A stretch of 40,260 bases of DNA from assembly GCA_007135095.1 (NCBI GenBank), contig SLJO01000030.1, positions 1 through 40,260 on the forward strand, read 5' to 3'. The notes below the pieces were generated by a model. That model saw only the letters and a list, made by a program, of their open reading frames with translations. It made no database searches and had not been told where the DNA came from. Shown piece after piece: positions 8,567-16,137 of this stretch. The position numbers were made by a program, and so were the translations under genes. Source of the DNA: Bacteroidales bacterium. Lineage in GTDB: Bacteria > Bacteroidota > Bacteroidia > Bacteroidales > PUMT01. Each line of letters starts with the position of its first letter. The stretch's first letter is position 1.

Positions 8567-8986
8567 TCAGCCAAATTTCGCATTGATCAGTTTGACCATT
8601 CCCGCCAGCAAAGCCTCGGGCTTGGGCGGACATCCCGGAATATATGCATCAACGGGTATGATCCTGTCTACCGGTCCCGCGAAAGTATGTCCTTCGGCAA
8701 AAATACCCCCGGTGCATCCGCATGCCCCGATTGCCACCACCAGGCATGGCCTGGCAGCCTGGTCATATACCTCCAGCAACCTTTCCCTGTCCTTCTTGTT
8801 TATAGAGCCATTAACCAGAATTACATCTGCATGACGGGGAGATCCCACCAGGAGCATGCCGAACCTCTCCACATCGTATCTGGGTGTGAGGCAGGCCAGT
8901 ATCTCAATATCGCAGTTGTTGCAGGAAGCCCCCCCGAAGTGAAACAGCCAAAGTGACTTTTTTAGGCAGAAACTCTTTATTCCCAC
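8567..8986 (-). CDS. NuoB-like [NiFe] hydrogenase small subunit (MbhJ/EchC type), GTG start
   Basis: A 139-aa protein that carries the proximal [4Fe-4S] cluster feeding the nickel site. Ligands are visible as C22xxC25 in GGASCNNCDIE, Cys89 in IGACGCTGG and Cys119 in PGCPP. The order CxxC, GxCxxxGG, GCPP is standard for group 4 small subunits and complex I NuoB. The only start giving the complete N-terminus is a GTG (8984-8986 on the plus strand); the ATG just upstream is followed at once by a stop codon. Length is in the normal short range for Ech/Mbh small subunits. Confidence 0.93.
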   Translation of the reverse strand: MGIKSFCLKKSLWLFHFGGASCNNCDIEILACLTPRYDVERFGMLLVGSPRHADVILVNGSINKKDRERLLEVYDQAARPCLVVAIGACGCTGGIFAEGHTFAGPVDRIIPVDAYIPGCPPKPEALLAGMVKLINAKFG

Positions 8987-9085
8987 GGCTTTTAAAATTA
9001 CATTTTATGTTTAAGGCCCTTAACTTAACCTGTTCCTGTATTTGTCAGCGACGCCGCCTTCCGGGCGACCCTCCATTTCATTACC

Positions 9086-10018
9086 TTACAATCCAAAATA
9101 GATAAGCACTATAGCAACAATAACCAGGGCATTCATCCATAGAAAAAAGAACCGCATTGCCTGTCCCACCTTTACCCTTGGGTTAGTGTTCCTTATCAGG
9201 GTCAGCAGCAGCACCACACCAAGAATCTTCAGCACCGACCAGAGCGCAGACAATCCAGAAAATGAGAGCCCCCCGAGCAGCAATGCGCCCGCCAGCACCG
9301 GCATGACAAGCAGCATCATATATTTGGTTACTTTAATCATTGCATACGGCGGACCCGAGAATTCAATGAAGGCCCCTTCGGATAGCTCGGTTTCAGCCTC
9401 GGCAATATCAAAAGGTACAAGCCCCAGTTTGGCCTGAATGCAGAATACCAGGGCAATAAACAGCAGAACACCCGGGATACTGCCGATCAGGGCTCCGCTT
9501 TCCTGTTGAAAGGCAATTATACTGTAAAGGCTGATGCTCATTTGTGATTTTAGTATTACCGCGGCAAAAATGAGCAGCAGGGTAAGCTCGAAACCGATAA
9601 GCAGCTTGATCTCTCTTGATGCCCCCACCGCTGCCAGCGGATTCGACGATGCCAGTGCGCCGATAATGTAGGAGAGTGATGGTATGGTCAGCAGGTAGAA
9701 GATCACTATAATATCGCCCCTGAACCCGCTGGTTATGCCGAAAGCCGGCAGTATGACCAGCACGGCTGAAATGGCTGCCCCGGACATGCCCAGAACAGGG
9801 GCTGACAGGAATGTGGCCACCGAGCCGCTGGCCGGAACTATGGTCTCCTTGACAAGCAGCAGTTTCATAACATCATAAAAAGGCTGCAGCAGTACCGGTC
9901 CCCGCCGGAACTGCACCCACGCAGTTATTTTCCTGTCGAACCAGCTCAGAAATCCCCCTGCAACGGCAGCAAACAATAAGCCGGGAAAAACGAAAAAGTA
10001 AAACAGGTGTAAAGCCAT
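9086..10018 (-). CDS. NuoH-like membrane anchor subunit (MbhM/EchB type)
   Basis: A 310-aa protein with about eight hydrophobic helices, homologous to complex I subunit NuoH. Conserved stretches include GFLSWFDRKITAWVQFRRGP near the start (compare ERKxxAxxQxRxGP in NuoH) and PFDIAEAETELSEGAFIEFSGPPYAM, the acidic cytoplasmic loop that contacts the redox arm. It anchors the soluble catalytic arm to the ion-translocating membrane arm. It is the first membrane subunit in the operon, 78 bases after the ferredoxin gene. Confidence 0.93.
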   Translation of the reverse strand: MALHLFYFFVFPGLLFAAVAGGFLSWFDRKITAWVQFRRGPVLLQPFYDVMKLLLVKETIVPASGSVATFLSAPVLGMSGAAISAVLVILPAFGITSGFRGDIIVIFYLLTIPSLSYIIGALASSNPLAAVGASREIKLLIGFELTLLLIFAAVILKSQMSISLYSIIAFQQESGALIGSIPGVLLFIALVFCIQAKLGLVPFDIAEAETELSEGAFIEFSGPPYAMIKVTKYMMLLVMPVLAGALLLGGLSFSGLSALWSVLKILGVVLLLTLIRNTNPRVKVGQAMRFFFLWMNALVIVAIVLIYFGL

Positions 10019-10096
10019 TCTTCAGGTTAATTTAAGCTTCTGCCGTGGCAGAATCAGTATTTTAACTTCAGTTAGCCGCTATGTAATCCGGCAATA

Positions 10097-10645
10097 TCAT
10101 TCCCTGCTGCCGGTGCTTTTGATCATTTCCCAGTTCTTTTCCTTTATCAGAACCTTGTCGTTCAGCCGGTAAATATCCCTTGAGGGGTCTTCTTCCATTT
10201 CTACCCATGAAACTGCTCCTTCGGGGTTTTTTTTAATAAAATTCTCAGTCTCACCGGGGTCATTAAGGTCAAAATAATTCTCCGGGGTGCGGTGAAATTC
10301 AAAAAAATCATTCATCATTGTGCCAAAGGGGCATATCACTACGCATGACTTGCAGGAAACGCACATGTTGGTGGAGCGCCGTACAATCCCTTCATCGTCC
10401 TTATCAAGGGCGTCGGCCGGGCATGCTTCGATGCAGGGTGCCTTTTCGCATTTTCTGCAGGTGTACCTGAATACTGCCAGTTCCCTAATGGTTTTTCTCC
10501 CGTTCCTGTTGGGATATTCACTCATGACTGCCTCGGGTTTCGGCTGATCTGACGGCTTTCCCGGTTTGTGGTCCCTTAAGAGGTTAATATCTATCAGCAG
10601 TTTTTTCCCCATATCCTGAGAGTTAATTGTCACATTTATTTCCAT
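10097..10645 (-). CDS. Two-cluster [4Fe-4S] electron-transfer protein (HycB/CooF-like)
   Basis: A 182-aa soluble iron-sulfur protein. Two [4Fe-4S] motifs are clear: Cys63/66/71/75 (CRKCEKAPCIEACP, the polyferredoxin pattern of HycB/CooF/DmsB-like proteins) and Cys95/98/101/105. About 50 residues precede the first cluster and about 75 mostly acidic residues follow the second. Its start overlaps the end of the flavoprotein gene by 10 bases. Position between the flavin subunit and the membrane hydrogenase suggests it wires the two modules together. This is an inference from order, not shown by the sequence. Confidence 0.88.
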   Translation of the reverse strand: MEINVTINSQDMGKKLLIDINLLRDHKPGKPSDQPKPEAVMSEYPNRNGRKTIRELAVFRYTCRKCEKAPCIEACPADALDKDDEGIVRRSTNMCVSCKSCVVICPFGTMMNDFFEFHRTPENYFDLNDPGETENFIKKNPEGAVSWVEMEEDPSRDIYRLNDKVLIKEKNWEMIKSTGSRE

Positions 10646-11466
10646 ATATCCGGCTGATCCTTTATCTCATCATAGCGGAACACCGGTCCGTCCTTGCAGA
10701 CAAAATATTCACCCATCATGCAGTGCCCGCATTTGCCCAGTCCGCACGACATATTCTTTTCCATTGAAAGGTATATCTGTGTATCGGAATATCCTGTTTC
10801 AAGAAGTTTTTTCACCCCGAATTTCATCATGACAGGCGGACCGCATACCACCGCCACAGAATCTTCAGTATTTACCTTCACCTTATCAAGCAGCATGGTT
10901 ACAACGCCCACATTCTCGGTCCATGTCTTGTCGGGCTTATCAACAGTGCGGTATACCTCGAACTTGTCTATCGATCTCAGGTTATCTATATAGGGTTCGT
11001 ATATACACTCTGCAGGGTTTTTCGACCCGTAGCAGAAAGTAACCTTTCTTAACTTTTCCTTTTCTGCCTCCAGATTATAAAGCAGTGACCTCAGTGGTGC
11101 AAACCCGCATCCTCCTCCAAGGATCAGTATTTCCTTGCCCAGGAATTCATCCACCGGATAACCCCGTCCGTAAGGCCCCCGGATACCCATGATCTCACCG
11201 GGCATAAGCCTGTGTATCTTTTCGGTGACATATCCGGCCTTCATAATGGTTATTTCTATCCTGTCCTTCACCAGGGGGGAAGAGGAAGGGGTGAAGGGTG
11301 CCTCTCCCGTTCCGTTAAGGGTAAGCTCAATAAACTGGCCTGTGGCAAATGAGAAATCCCTTTCAGGTTCCAGAACGAAGCTTTTTATTGTGGGTGATTC
11401 TTCGATCACTTCCACCAGCTTTGCCTTCAGGGGTTTGTATATGTTATAGTTATTCATGTGTTTCAC
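10636..11466 (-). CDS. FAD/NAD(P)H-binding reductase subunit (sulfhydrogenase gamma, HydG/AsrB family)
   Basis: A 276-aa ferredoxin-NADP reductase-type protein. The N-terminal half is an FAD-binding beta barrel. Then comes the nucleotide-binding half with the glycine-rich loop GGGCGFAPLRSLL (117-129) and the CGPPVMM motif (208-214). A [2Fe-2S] site of the PyrK/HydG type follows: Cys241, Cys246, Cys249 and Cys257 in SCGLGKCGHCMMGEYFVC. Homologues are the gamma subunit of archaeal sulfhydrogenase and AsrB of sulfite reductase, which take electrons from or give them to NAD(P)H. NADH versus NADPH preference cannot be decided by eye. The gene follows the HydB-like gene by 3 bases. Translation could start at Met1 or Met4. 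Confidence 0.92.
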   Translation of the reverse strand: MKHMNNYNIYKPLKAKLVEVIEESPTIKSFVLEPERDFSFATGQFIELTLNGTGEAPFTPSSSPLVKDRIEITIMKAGYVTEKIHRLMPGEIMGIRGPYGRGYPVDEFLGKEILILGGGCGFAPLRSLLYNLEAEKEKLRKVTFCYGSKNPAECIYEPYIDNLRSIDKFEVYRTVDKPDKTWTENVGVVTMLLDKVKVNTEDSVAVVCGPPVMMKFGVKKLLETGYSDTQIYLSMEKNMSCGLGKCGHCMMGEYFVCKDGPVFRYDEIKDQPDIWK

Positions 11467-11469
11467 CGG

Positions 11470-12504
11470 TTAACCGGTCGGCGTTTTTATCCTGTCTTCA
11501 TGTGCCAGTTCTTCCAGTAAATCATTTTTGCTGATATTTCCGATACACGTGTCAATGCATCTTCCACAGCCCGTGCAGGCGACAGATTTGAACTTAAGAG
11601 GTTTCCATACATACTTGCACAGGTAACGGTTTTTAAACCTGGCCGGCAGTTCGCCAAGTGGATCTTCACCTCCGGCAACACGCTCAAAACCAGGGTACTG
11701 ACATGCGTCCAGCTGCCTTACCTTCTCAAACCCGGGCCTGTCTATTAATAAAAAGCAGCTGCAGGTTGGACAGCTAGTGGCACAGGCACCGCACGATACG
11801 CAGGTCGATGCATACGATTGCCATATCCTGTGGCCGGATCTGCCGATCAGCGGCCCGGATGATCTGTAGTCAGGAAGTTTGTTGTTTTTATCAGTCAGTG
11901 TTGCCCTGACAGATGACCGTATTTCCTCAATCCTTGCAAAACCGTTCTCATTCCTGCCGGCCTGAGGGGAATCTCCATACTCCCTGATTTTATCCATCAA
12001 TGCATCACCTTTGGCCGAAAAGCCCTGAATATAAATCCACTCATCAAGCCTGGTCAGAATAAGATCCATGTTTTTCTCAGGAAAAGGATTAACGCCGCAG
12101 CTCGTGCAGTGACAGTTTTCCAGGACCGAATGGCAGTCATACCCTGCAATTATGGTGTTGTCCCTTCTGCTTTGGTAATACATATCGGTGTAATCGCGGT
12201 TCAGGTACATCTCATCGAGAATATCCAGGGCTGCCAGGTCGCATGCGGGAGCTCCCATTATTATAGTCTGCTTTTTGCCGGGAATATCAAGGGTTACATT
12301 TTCCTTCACCGGCAGAAAAAAGGTTTTCAGCGGTGTGGATGGTTTCGGGTGGTTGTAAATTATATCATCAGTATTGTGGCTGCCTATCAGTTCGTAATCC
12401 TGTGATGAGTTAAATGCTACGGGGGCATAAAATGAAAAGGATGGCGCAAGCTGCAAGATTACGGTTCGCCATTGGCTCATGGATATGACATGCATCTTAC
12501 CCAT
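11470..12504 (-). CDS. Iron-sulfur electron-transfer subunit (sulfhydrogenase beta, HydB/AsrA family)
   Basis: A 344-aa first gene of the hydrogenase operon. Two [4Fe-4S] motifs lie in the C-terminal half: Cys235/238/241/245 (CVSCGACATSCP) and Cys310/313/316/320 (CTGCGRCIDTC). Further cysteines are at 124, 131, 133 and 136 (CHCTSC), 248, 250, 268 and 296, some probably binding a third cluster. The arrangement matches HydB of sulfhydrogenases and AsrA of anaerobic sulfite reductase, which pair with the HydG/AsrB flavoprotein encoded next. It is expected to relay electrons between the flavin and the hydrogenase arm. Met1, Met4 and Met9 are alternative starts. Confidence 0.92.
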   Translation of the reverse strand: MGKMHVISMSQWRTVILQLAPSFSFYAPVAFNSSQDYELIGSHNTDDIIYNHPKPSTPLKTFFLPVKENVTLDIPGKKQTIIMGAPACDLAALDILDEMYLNRDYTDMYYQSRRDNTIIAGYDCHSVLENCHCTSCGVNPFPEKNMDLILTRLDEWIYIQGFSAKGDALMDKIREYGDSPQAGRNENGFARIEEIRSSVRATLTDKNNKLPDYRSSGPLIGRSGHRIWQSYASTCVSCGACATSCPTCSCFLLIDRPGFEKVRQLDACQYPGFERVAGGEDPLGELPARFKNRYLCKYVWKPLKFKSVACTGCGRCIDTCIGNISKNDLLEELAHEDRIKTPTG

Positions 12505-12594
12505 AAATTCCGAATTTATACTGTGTCCGCTTTTACTTTATGCAAGGACAGTTGCAGAAACAGGGAGATTTTTTACGTTGATGCTTTCATAAGG

Positions 12595-12625
12595 CAAATT
12601 ATGAAAAATTGTGATATTATGTCAA
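12595..12625 (-). promoter_or_regulatory. Putative promoter of the membrane hydrogenase operon
   Basis: Read on the minus strand, TTGACA (12625-12620) is followed after 18 bases by TAATTTG (12601-12595). TAATTTG is one base short of the Bacteroidota TAnnTTTG element, and the pair also resembles a generic -35/-10. It would give a leader of roughly 85 bases before the HydB-like start. One copy of a 13-bp direct repeat lies exactly in the spacer, suggesting repressor control. The call rests on pattern only. Confidence 0.4.
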
Positions 12626-12641
12626 GGTATTGTGATATTAT
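12608..12641. repeat. 13-bp direct repeat, candidate redox-repressor operator
   Basis: ATTGTGATATTAT occurs at 12608-12620 and again at 12629-12641. The start-to-start distance is 21 bases, about two helical turns. Each copy begins with the TTGTGA half-site typical of Rex operators, but the inverted second half-site is poor: TTGTGATATTATGTCAA is an imperfect palindrome one base shorter than usual. The repeat overlaps the putative hydrogenase promoter and lies between that operon and rex, so Rex binding is plausible but not certain. Confidence 0.5.
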
Positions 12642-12709
12642 TTTCCGCCATAATTCTTATTTATAATTAATTTAAGAATCATAAAATAATTAAAATACAT
12701 ATAATGAGG

Positions 12710-12727
12710 CAAATAAAAAATTATTTG
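12710..12727. repeat. Inverted repeat upstream of rex
   Basis: CAAATAA-AAAA-TTATTTG is a perfect 7-bp inverted repeat with a four-base loop, about 65 bases before the rex start, in very AT-rich DNA. It could be an operator, part of the rex promoter, or chance in an AT-rich tract. No function can be assigned from the sequence. Confidence 0.35.
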
Positions 12728-12791
12728 TATTTTAAATAATTTGGATTTATATTTATTGTGACAATTAATATGTGAAATTAGTAACAAATTA

Positions 12792-13415
12792 ATGAATAAC
12801 CTCGTTCAGATCAAGCGCCTTCAGAGGTACAGAATGGCTCTTCTGAGGCTGAAAAATATGGGCTTGAAAAAAACCTTTTCACATAGCCTCTCCGAAGAAA
12901 CCGGTGTAAGCCCGGTTCTGATCCGCAAGGATTTTTCACAATTCGGCATTAGAGGAAAGAGGCGCGGAGGGTATGACATAGATAGCCTGCTTGATGAACT
13001 GAAGCTTCTTTTTGGAAGGGAAAAGGAGCAGAATGTTGTTCTCGTCGGACTGGGTAATATAGGCGCGGCACTCGTCAAATACGAGGGATACAGGCAAAGC
13101 AACATGAACATGGTGGCAGTATTTGATATCGATCCGGTTAAACGTACACGGAGATATTCAGTGCCGGTCTATTCACTTGAAAGCCTGAGGGAGGTTGTCA
13201 ATGCATTCGATGTATCAGTTGCAATACTTGCCGTTCCTGAGTTTTCAGCACAGGAAACCGCCCATTACCTTGTTGAGAACGGTATCAGCGGAATTTTGAA
13301 TTTTGCCCCTGTGTTGCTGAAGCTGCCCGGGCATGTGCTTGTGAATAATATAAATATAATGATTGAGCTGGAAAGACTGATGTATCATATAGGTGTGAGA
13401 ACAAAACCAATATAG
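12792..13415 (+). CDS. rex: Redox-sensing transcriptional repressor Rex
   Basis: A 207-aa homologue of Rex, the dimeric repressor that leaves DNA when the NADH/NAD+ ratio rises. The N-terminal winged helix includes the recognition segment IRKDFSQFGIRGKRRGGY (residues 44-61), close to the family consensus. A Rossmann domain follows with GLGNIG at 86-91, and the C-terminal helix used for domain swapping is present. It is divergent from the hydrogenase operon and is followed after 80 bases by hypF, so it may be the first gene of the maturation operon. Likely targets in the window are the hydrogenase promoter region and the operator at 37861-37878. Confidence 0.95.
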   Translation: MNNLVQIKRLQRYRMALLRLKNMGLKKTFSHSLSEETGVSPVLIRKDFSQFGIRGKRRGGYDIDSLLDELKLLFGREKEQNVVLVGLGNIGAALVKYEGYRQSNMNMVAVFDIDPVKRTRRYSVPVYSLESLREVVNAFDVSVAILAVPEFSAQETAHYLVENGISGILNFAPVLLKLPGHVLVNNINIMIELERLMYHIGVRTKPI

Positions 13416-13495
13416 GTAAACAGGGTGAACCGGTCAGCAGACCGGGTTTGTGATTGTTAATTGTAACTGCTGCTGCTTCAGGTAAATCAGGCAAT

Positions 13496-15922
13496 ATGAC
13501 CATTGCATCGACATCTGTTAAGGCCGTTCGTATCTGTGTTGACGGGGTCGTTCAGGGAGTTGGGTTTCGCCCCTTTGTGTATCGCCTTGCCCGTGAGCTG
13601 TCACTCAGTGGATGGGTCATGAACCGCAGTGATGGCGTGCTTATACATATACAGGGCGAAAGTGGGGAAGTTGACCGTTTCCTGGAACTGGTGCCTTCCC
13701 GTGCCCCGCTGGCATCGGTAATTTCCCGCCTCGACACCAATCCGGTTCCCGCAGGGAGCTTTAACCGTTTTACGATAGAAGAGAGCAACCGGGCTCCGGG
13801 GGGTAACACGGGTGTCAGCCCCGATATAGCTGTTTGTCCTGAATGCCTTGCAGATATCATAAGCCAGCAACGCCGCCTGGACTATCCCCTGGTCAACTGT
13901 ACCGACTGCGGTCCGAGGTTCAGCATAATCTCCGCAATTCCGTACGACCGGGCATTCACAAGTATGAATGAGTTTGCCATGTGCCCTGAATGCCGGGAAG
14001 AATACCATGATCCCGAAAACAGAAGATTCCATGCCCAGCCTGTGGCGTGCAATGAATGCGGCCCGTTTTACACCCTGGAGATTTACAGCACACAAACCGC
14101 AGCCGGCCTTTTGGAAGTCAGTTCCACCGTTGCAAATTCAAATGATCTGCCGCTCCACAAAACTGCCCTGAATATTGAAATACTTTGCCATCTGCTTGAA
14201 AACGGTGGTATAGTCACCCTCAAGGGGACGGGCGGTTATAACCTGATATGTGATGCAGCCAATCACAGAGCCGTGGCAAGGATTAGAGAAATTAAAGGAA
14301 GGGAAAAAAAGCCTTTTGCCGTAATGTTCAGGGATGCTGAAAAGGTAAAAGAGTACTGCCGGATCAGTCAGAAGGAACTTGAATTACTTGAGTCATGGCG
14401 AAGGCCGGTGATGATCCTGAATAAGGCTGAAAAGGCCAGATCAGAAAGGAATGAGCCGGCAGTAAATTGCGGAAAACTATCAGATGAACCGGGCGGGGTA
14501 ATATCAGGGAATGTGGGCGGCCTACTTTCTTCTGTGGGAGCTGTTCTGCCATACATGCCATTTCATTACCAGTTGTTCGCAAAACTGAAGATCCATGCCC
14601 TGGTGTTTACCAGCGCAAATATCTCGGGAAATCCCATAGTGACCGATGACAGGCTTGCCAGAATGCTTTTTGCCGGGAAGACCGATGCATTTGTCAGCTA
14701 CAACAGGGAGATTGTTAATGCTGTTGATGATTCGGTCTGCAGCCTTGCAGGGGGTAATATACAGATCTTGCGCCGTTCAAAAGGGTATGTGCCTGAAGCG
14801 GTACATTTGCCCTTCCGGTGTGCCGGCATCTTTGCCGCCGGCAGTGATTTGAAAAACACCTTTGCCATCGGGAAGGATTACCGGGCAATCCTGAGCCAGC
14901 ATCATGGTGATATGGAAAATTTTGAAACCTTCAGTCTTTACAGGAATAACATTGACCGCTTTTCCACGCTTTTCAATTTCAGTCCCCGCCACATAGCATG
15001 TGACCTCCATCCAGGCTACCATTCGGCAAGGTTTGCCCTCAGGCTGGCAGAAGAGACCGGAAGCCCCCTGGTACATGTCCAGCATCACCATGCCCATATA
15101 GCCTCATGCATGGCTGAAAAACAAATTGATGAGCCTGTGATTGGAGTGTGCTTTGATGGCTCGGGTTTTGGCGATGATGGTACCATCTGGGGCAGCGAAT
15201 TCCTGATTTGCGATTACCTTGGCTATGACCGTTACAGTCATTTCAGCTATGTTCCGCTGCCCGGCGGCGATACGGCAATAGCTGAACCATGGCGCATTGC
15301 CCTGGCCTGCCTTAGGATCATGAACCACAAAGACACTGACCAGTGGGTTGGGAATGTGTTGCATGACATTCCATGGGAAAAAACAGGAATTGTGGAACAA
15401 ATGATTTCCTCAAAGATAAATATGCCCCTTAGCTGCGGCGCCGGCCGGCTGTTTGATGCCGTGGCCGCGCTCACCGGCATCTGCCTGGAGTCGGGGTATG
15501 ACGGAGAAGCACCAATGCTGCTTGAGAGTATCTGTTGCGTGCATATATCAGGGAGGTATGAATTTATGACTGATTCCCTGGTGGTGATCGACCAGGTAAT
15601 GGCTGACATTAATAAACGGGTTAGTCCGCAAATCATAGCCTCCCGGTTTCACAACGGCCTGGCTCATGCCGTATACGATACCGTCAGCCTTATGCACAGG
15701 GAAACGGGTATAGACAAGGTAGTTCTCAGCGGAGGTGTTTTTCAGAACTCTATTTTATTGAACAAGGTTGTGCGATTGCTGAATGACAGCAGGCTGAAGG
15801 TTTTCACTAACCACCTGGTTCCTGCCAATGACGGCGGTCTGGCGCTGGGACAGCTGGCAATCGCAGCCAAAAAAACGGGAAATAATGTGCCTGAGTATTC
15901 CGGTCAGAATAGTAACTATTGA
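13496..15922 (+). CDS. hypF: Hydrogenase maturation carbamoyltransferase HypF
   Basis: An 808-aa protein that makes the thiocarbamate on HypE that becomes the cyanide ligands of the NiFe site, using carbamoyl phosphate and ATP. Domains in order: acylphosphatase-like (about 8-98, with GVVQGVGFRPFVYRLA); two zinc fingers (Cys114/117/135/138 and Cys163/166/185/188); a YrdC-like domain (about 230-430, with KGTGGYNLICDA); and a Kae1-like carbamoyltransferase domain with HHHAHIA near residue 530 and LSGGVFQN near 745. I chose ATG 13496 because residues before it add nothing conserved; a TTG at 13454 is an in-frame alternative. Length is normal. Confidence 0.96.
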   Translation: MTIASTSVKAVRICVDGVVQGVGFRPFVYRLARELSLSGWVMNRSDGVLIHIQGESGEVDRFLELVPSRAPLASVISRLDTNPVPAGSFNRFTIEESNRAPGGNTGVSPDIAVCPECLADIISQQRRLDYPLVNCTDCGPRFSIISAIPYDRAFTSMNEFAMCPECREEYHDPENRRFHAQPVACNECGPFYTLEIYSTQTAAGLLEVSSTVANSNDLPLHKTALNIEILCHLLENGGIVTLKGTGGYNLICDAANHRAVARIREIKGREKKPFAVMFRDAEKVKEYCRISQKELELLESWRRPVMILNKAEKARSERNEPAVNCGKLSDEPGGVISGNVGGLLSSVGAVLPYMPFHYQLFAKLKIHALVFTSANISGNPIVTDDRLARMLFAGKTDAFVSYNREIVNAVDDSVCSLAGGNIQILRRSKGYVPEAVHLPFRCAGIFAAGSDLKNTFAIGKDYRAILSQHHGDMENFETFSLYRNNIDRFSTLFNFSPRHIACDLHPGYHSARFALRLAEETGSPLVHVQHHHAHIASCMAEKQIDEPVIGVCFDGSGFGDDGTIWGSEFLICDYLGYDRYSHFSYVPLPGGDTAIAEPWRIALACLRIMNHKDTDQWVGNVLHDIPWEKTGIVEQMISSKINMPLSCGAGRLFDAVAALTGICLESGYDGEAPMLLESICCVHISGRYEFMTDSLVVIDQVMADINKRVSPQIIASRFHNGLAHAVYDTVSLMHRETGIDKVVLSGGVFQNSILLNKVVRLLNDSRLKVFTNHLVPANDGGLALGQLAIAAKKTGNNVPEYSGQNSNY

Positions 15923-16127
15923 GGGTGGCTTTGCAACTGTAAGCTTTGGGGAGAATACCTACAGGGCCAGCCTGCAATTGCTCGAAGGCATGAAGCCGGG
16001 CGATTACGTGTTGCTGCATGCGGGATTTGCAATACAGAAACTGGACCGGCAGGAGGCAGAGGAGACCCTGCGTCTTATTGATGAAATGCAGGATCTCTCA
16101 GACGGGAAGTCAGGCAGTGATCAGTAA
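15885..16127 (+). CDS. hypC: Hydrogenase maturation chaperone HypC
   Basis: An 80-aa HypC/HupF homologue. It starts MCLSIPVRI; the second-position cysteine binds the Fe(CN)2CO precursor and the large subunit. The segment VSFGENTYRASLQLLEGMKPGDYVLLHAGFAIQKL matches the family core. The start at 15885 is fixed by the invariant MC; a longer in-frame reading from 15828 would bury that cysteine. The first 38 bases overlap the end of hypF in another frame. It partners HypD, encoded next. Confidence 0.95.
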   Translation: MCLSIPVRIVTIEGGFATVSFGENTYRASLQLLEGMKPGDYVLLHAGFAIQKLDRQEAEETLRLIDEMQDLSDGKSGSDQ

Positions 16128-16137
16128 TTCTCACTTT

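Noticed and set aside
6788-10018. Reading the NuoB/C/D/H/L/N/I-like genes as respiratory complex I
   Set aside because: The NuoD-like subunit keeps both nickel-binding CxxC pairs (C65/C68 and C357/C360), the small subunit is short, and Mnh subunits and a hyp operon are present. This is a group 4 hydrogenase.
12472-12666. 64-aa plus-strand frame between the HydB-like gene and rex
   Set aside because: It overlaps the start of the HydB-like gene and the putative promoter and operator region, and has no plausible ribosome site.
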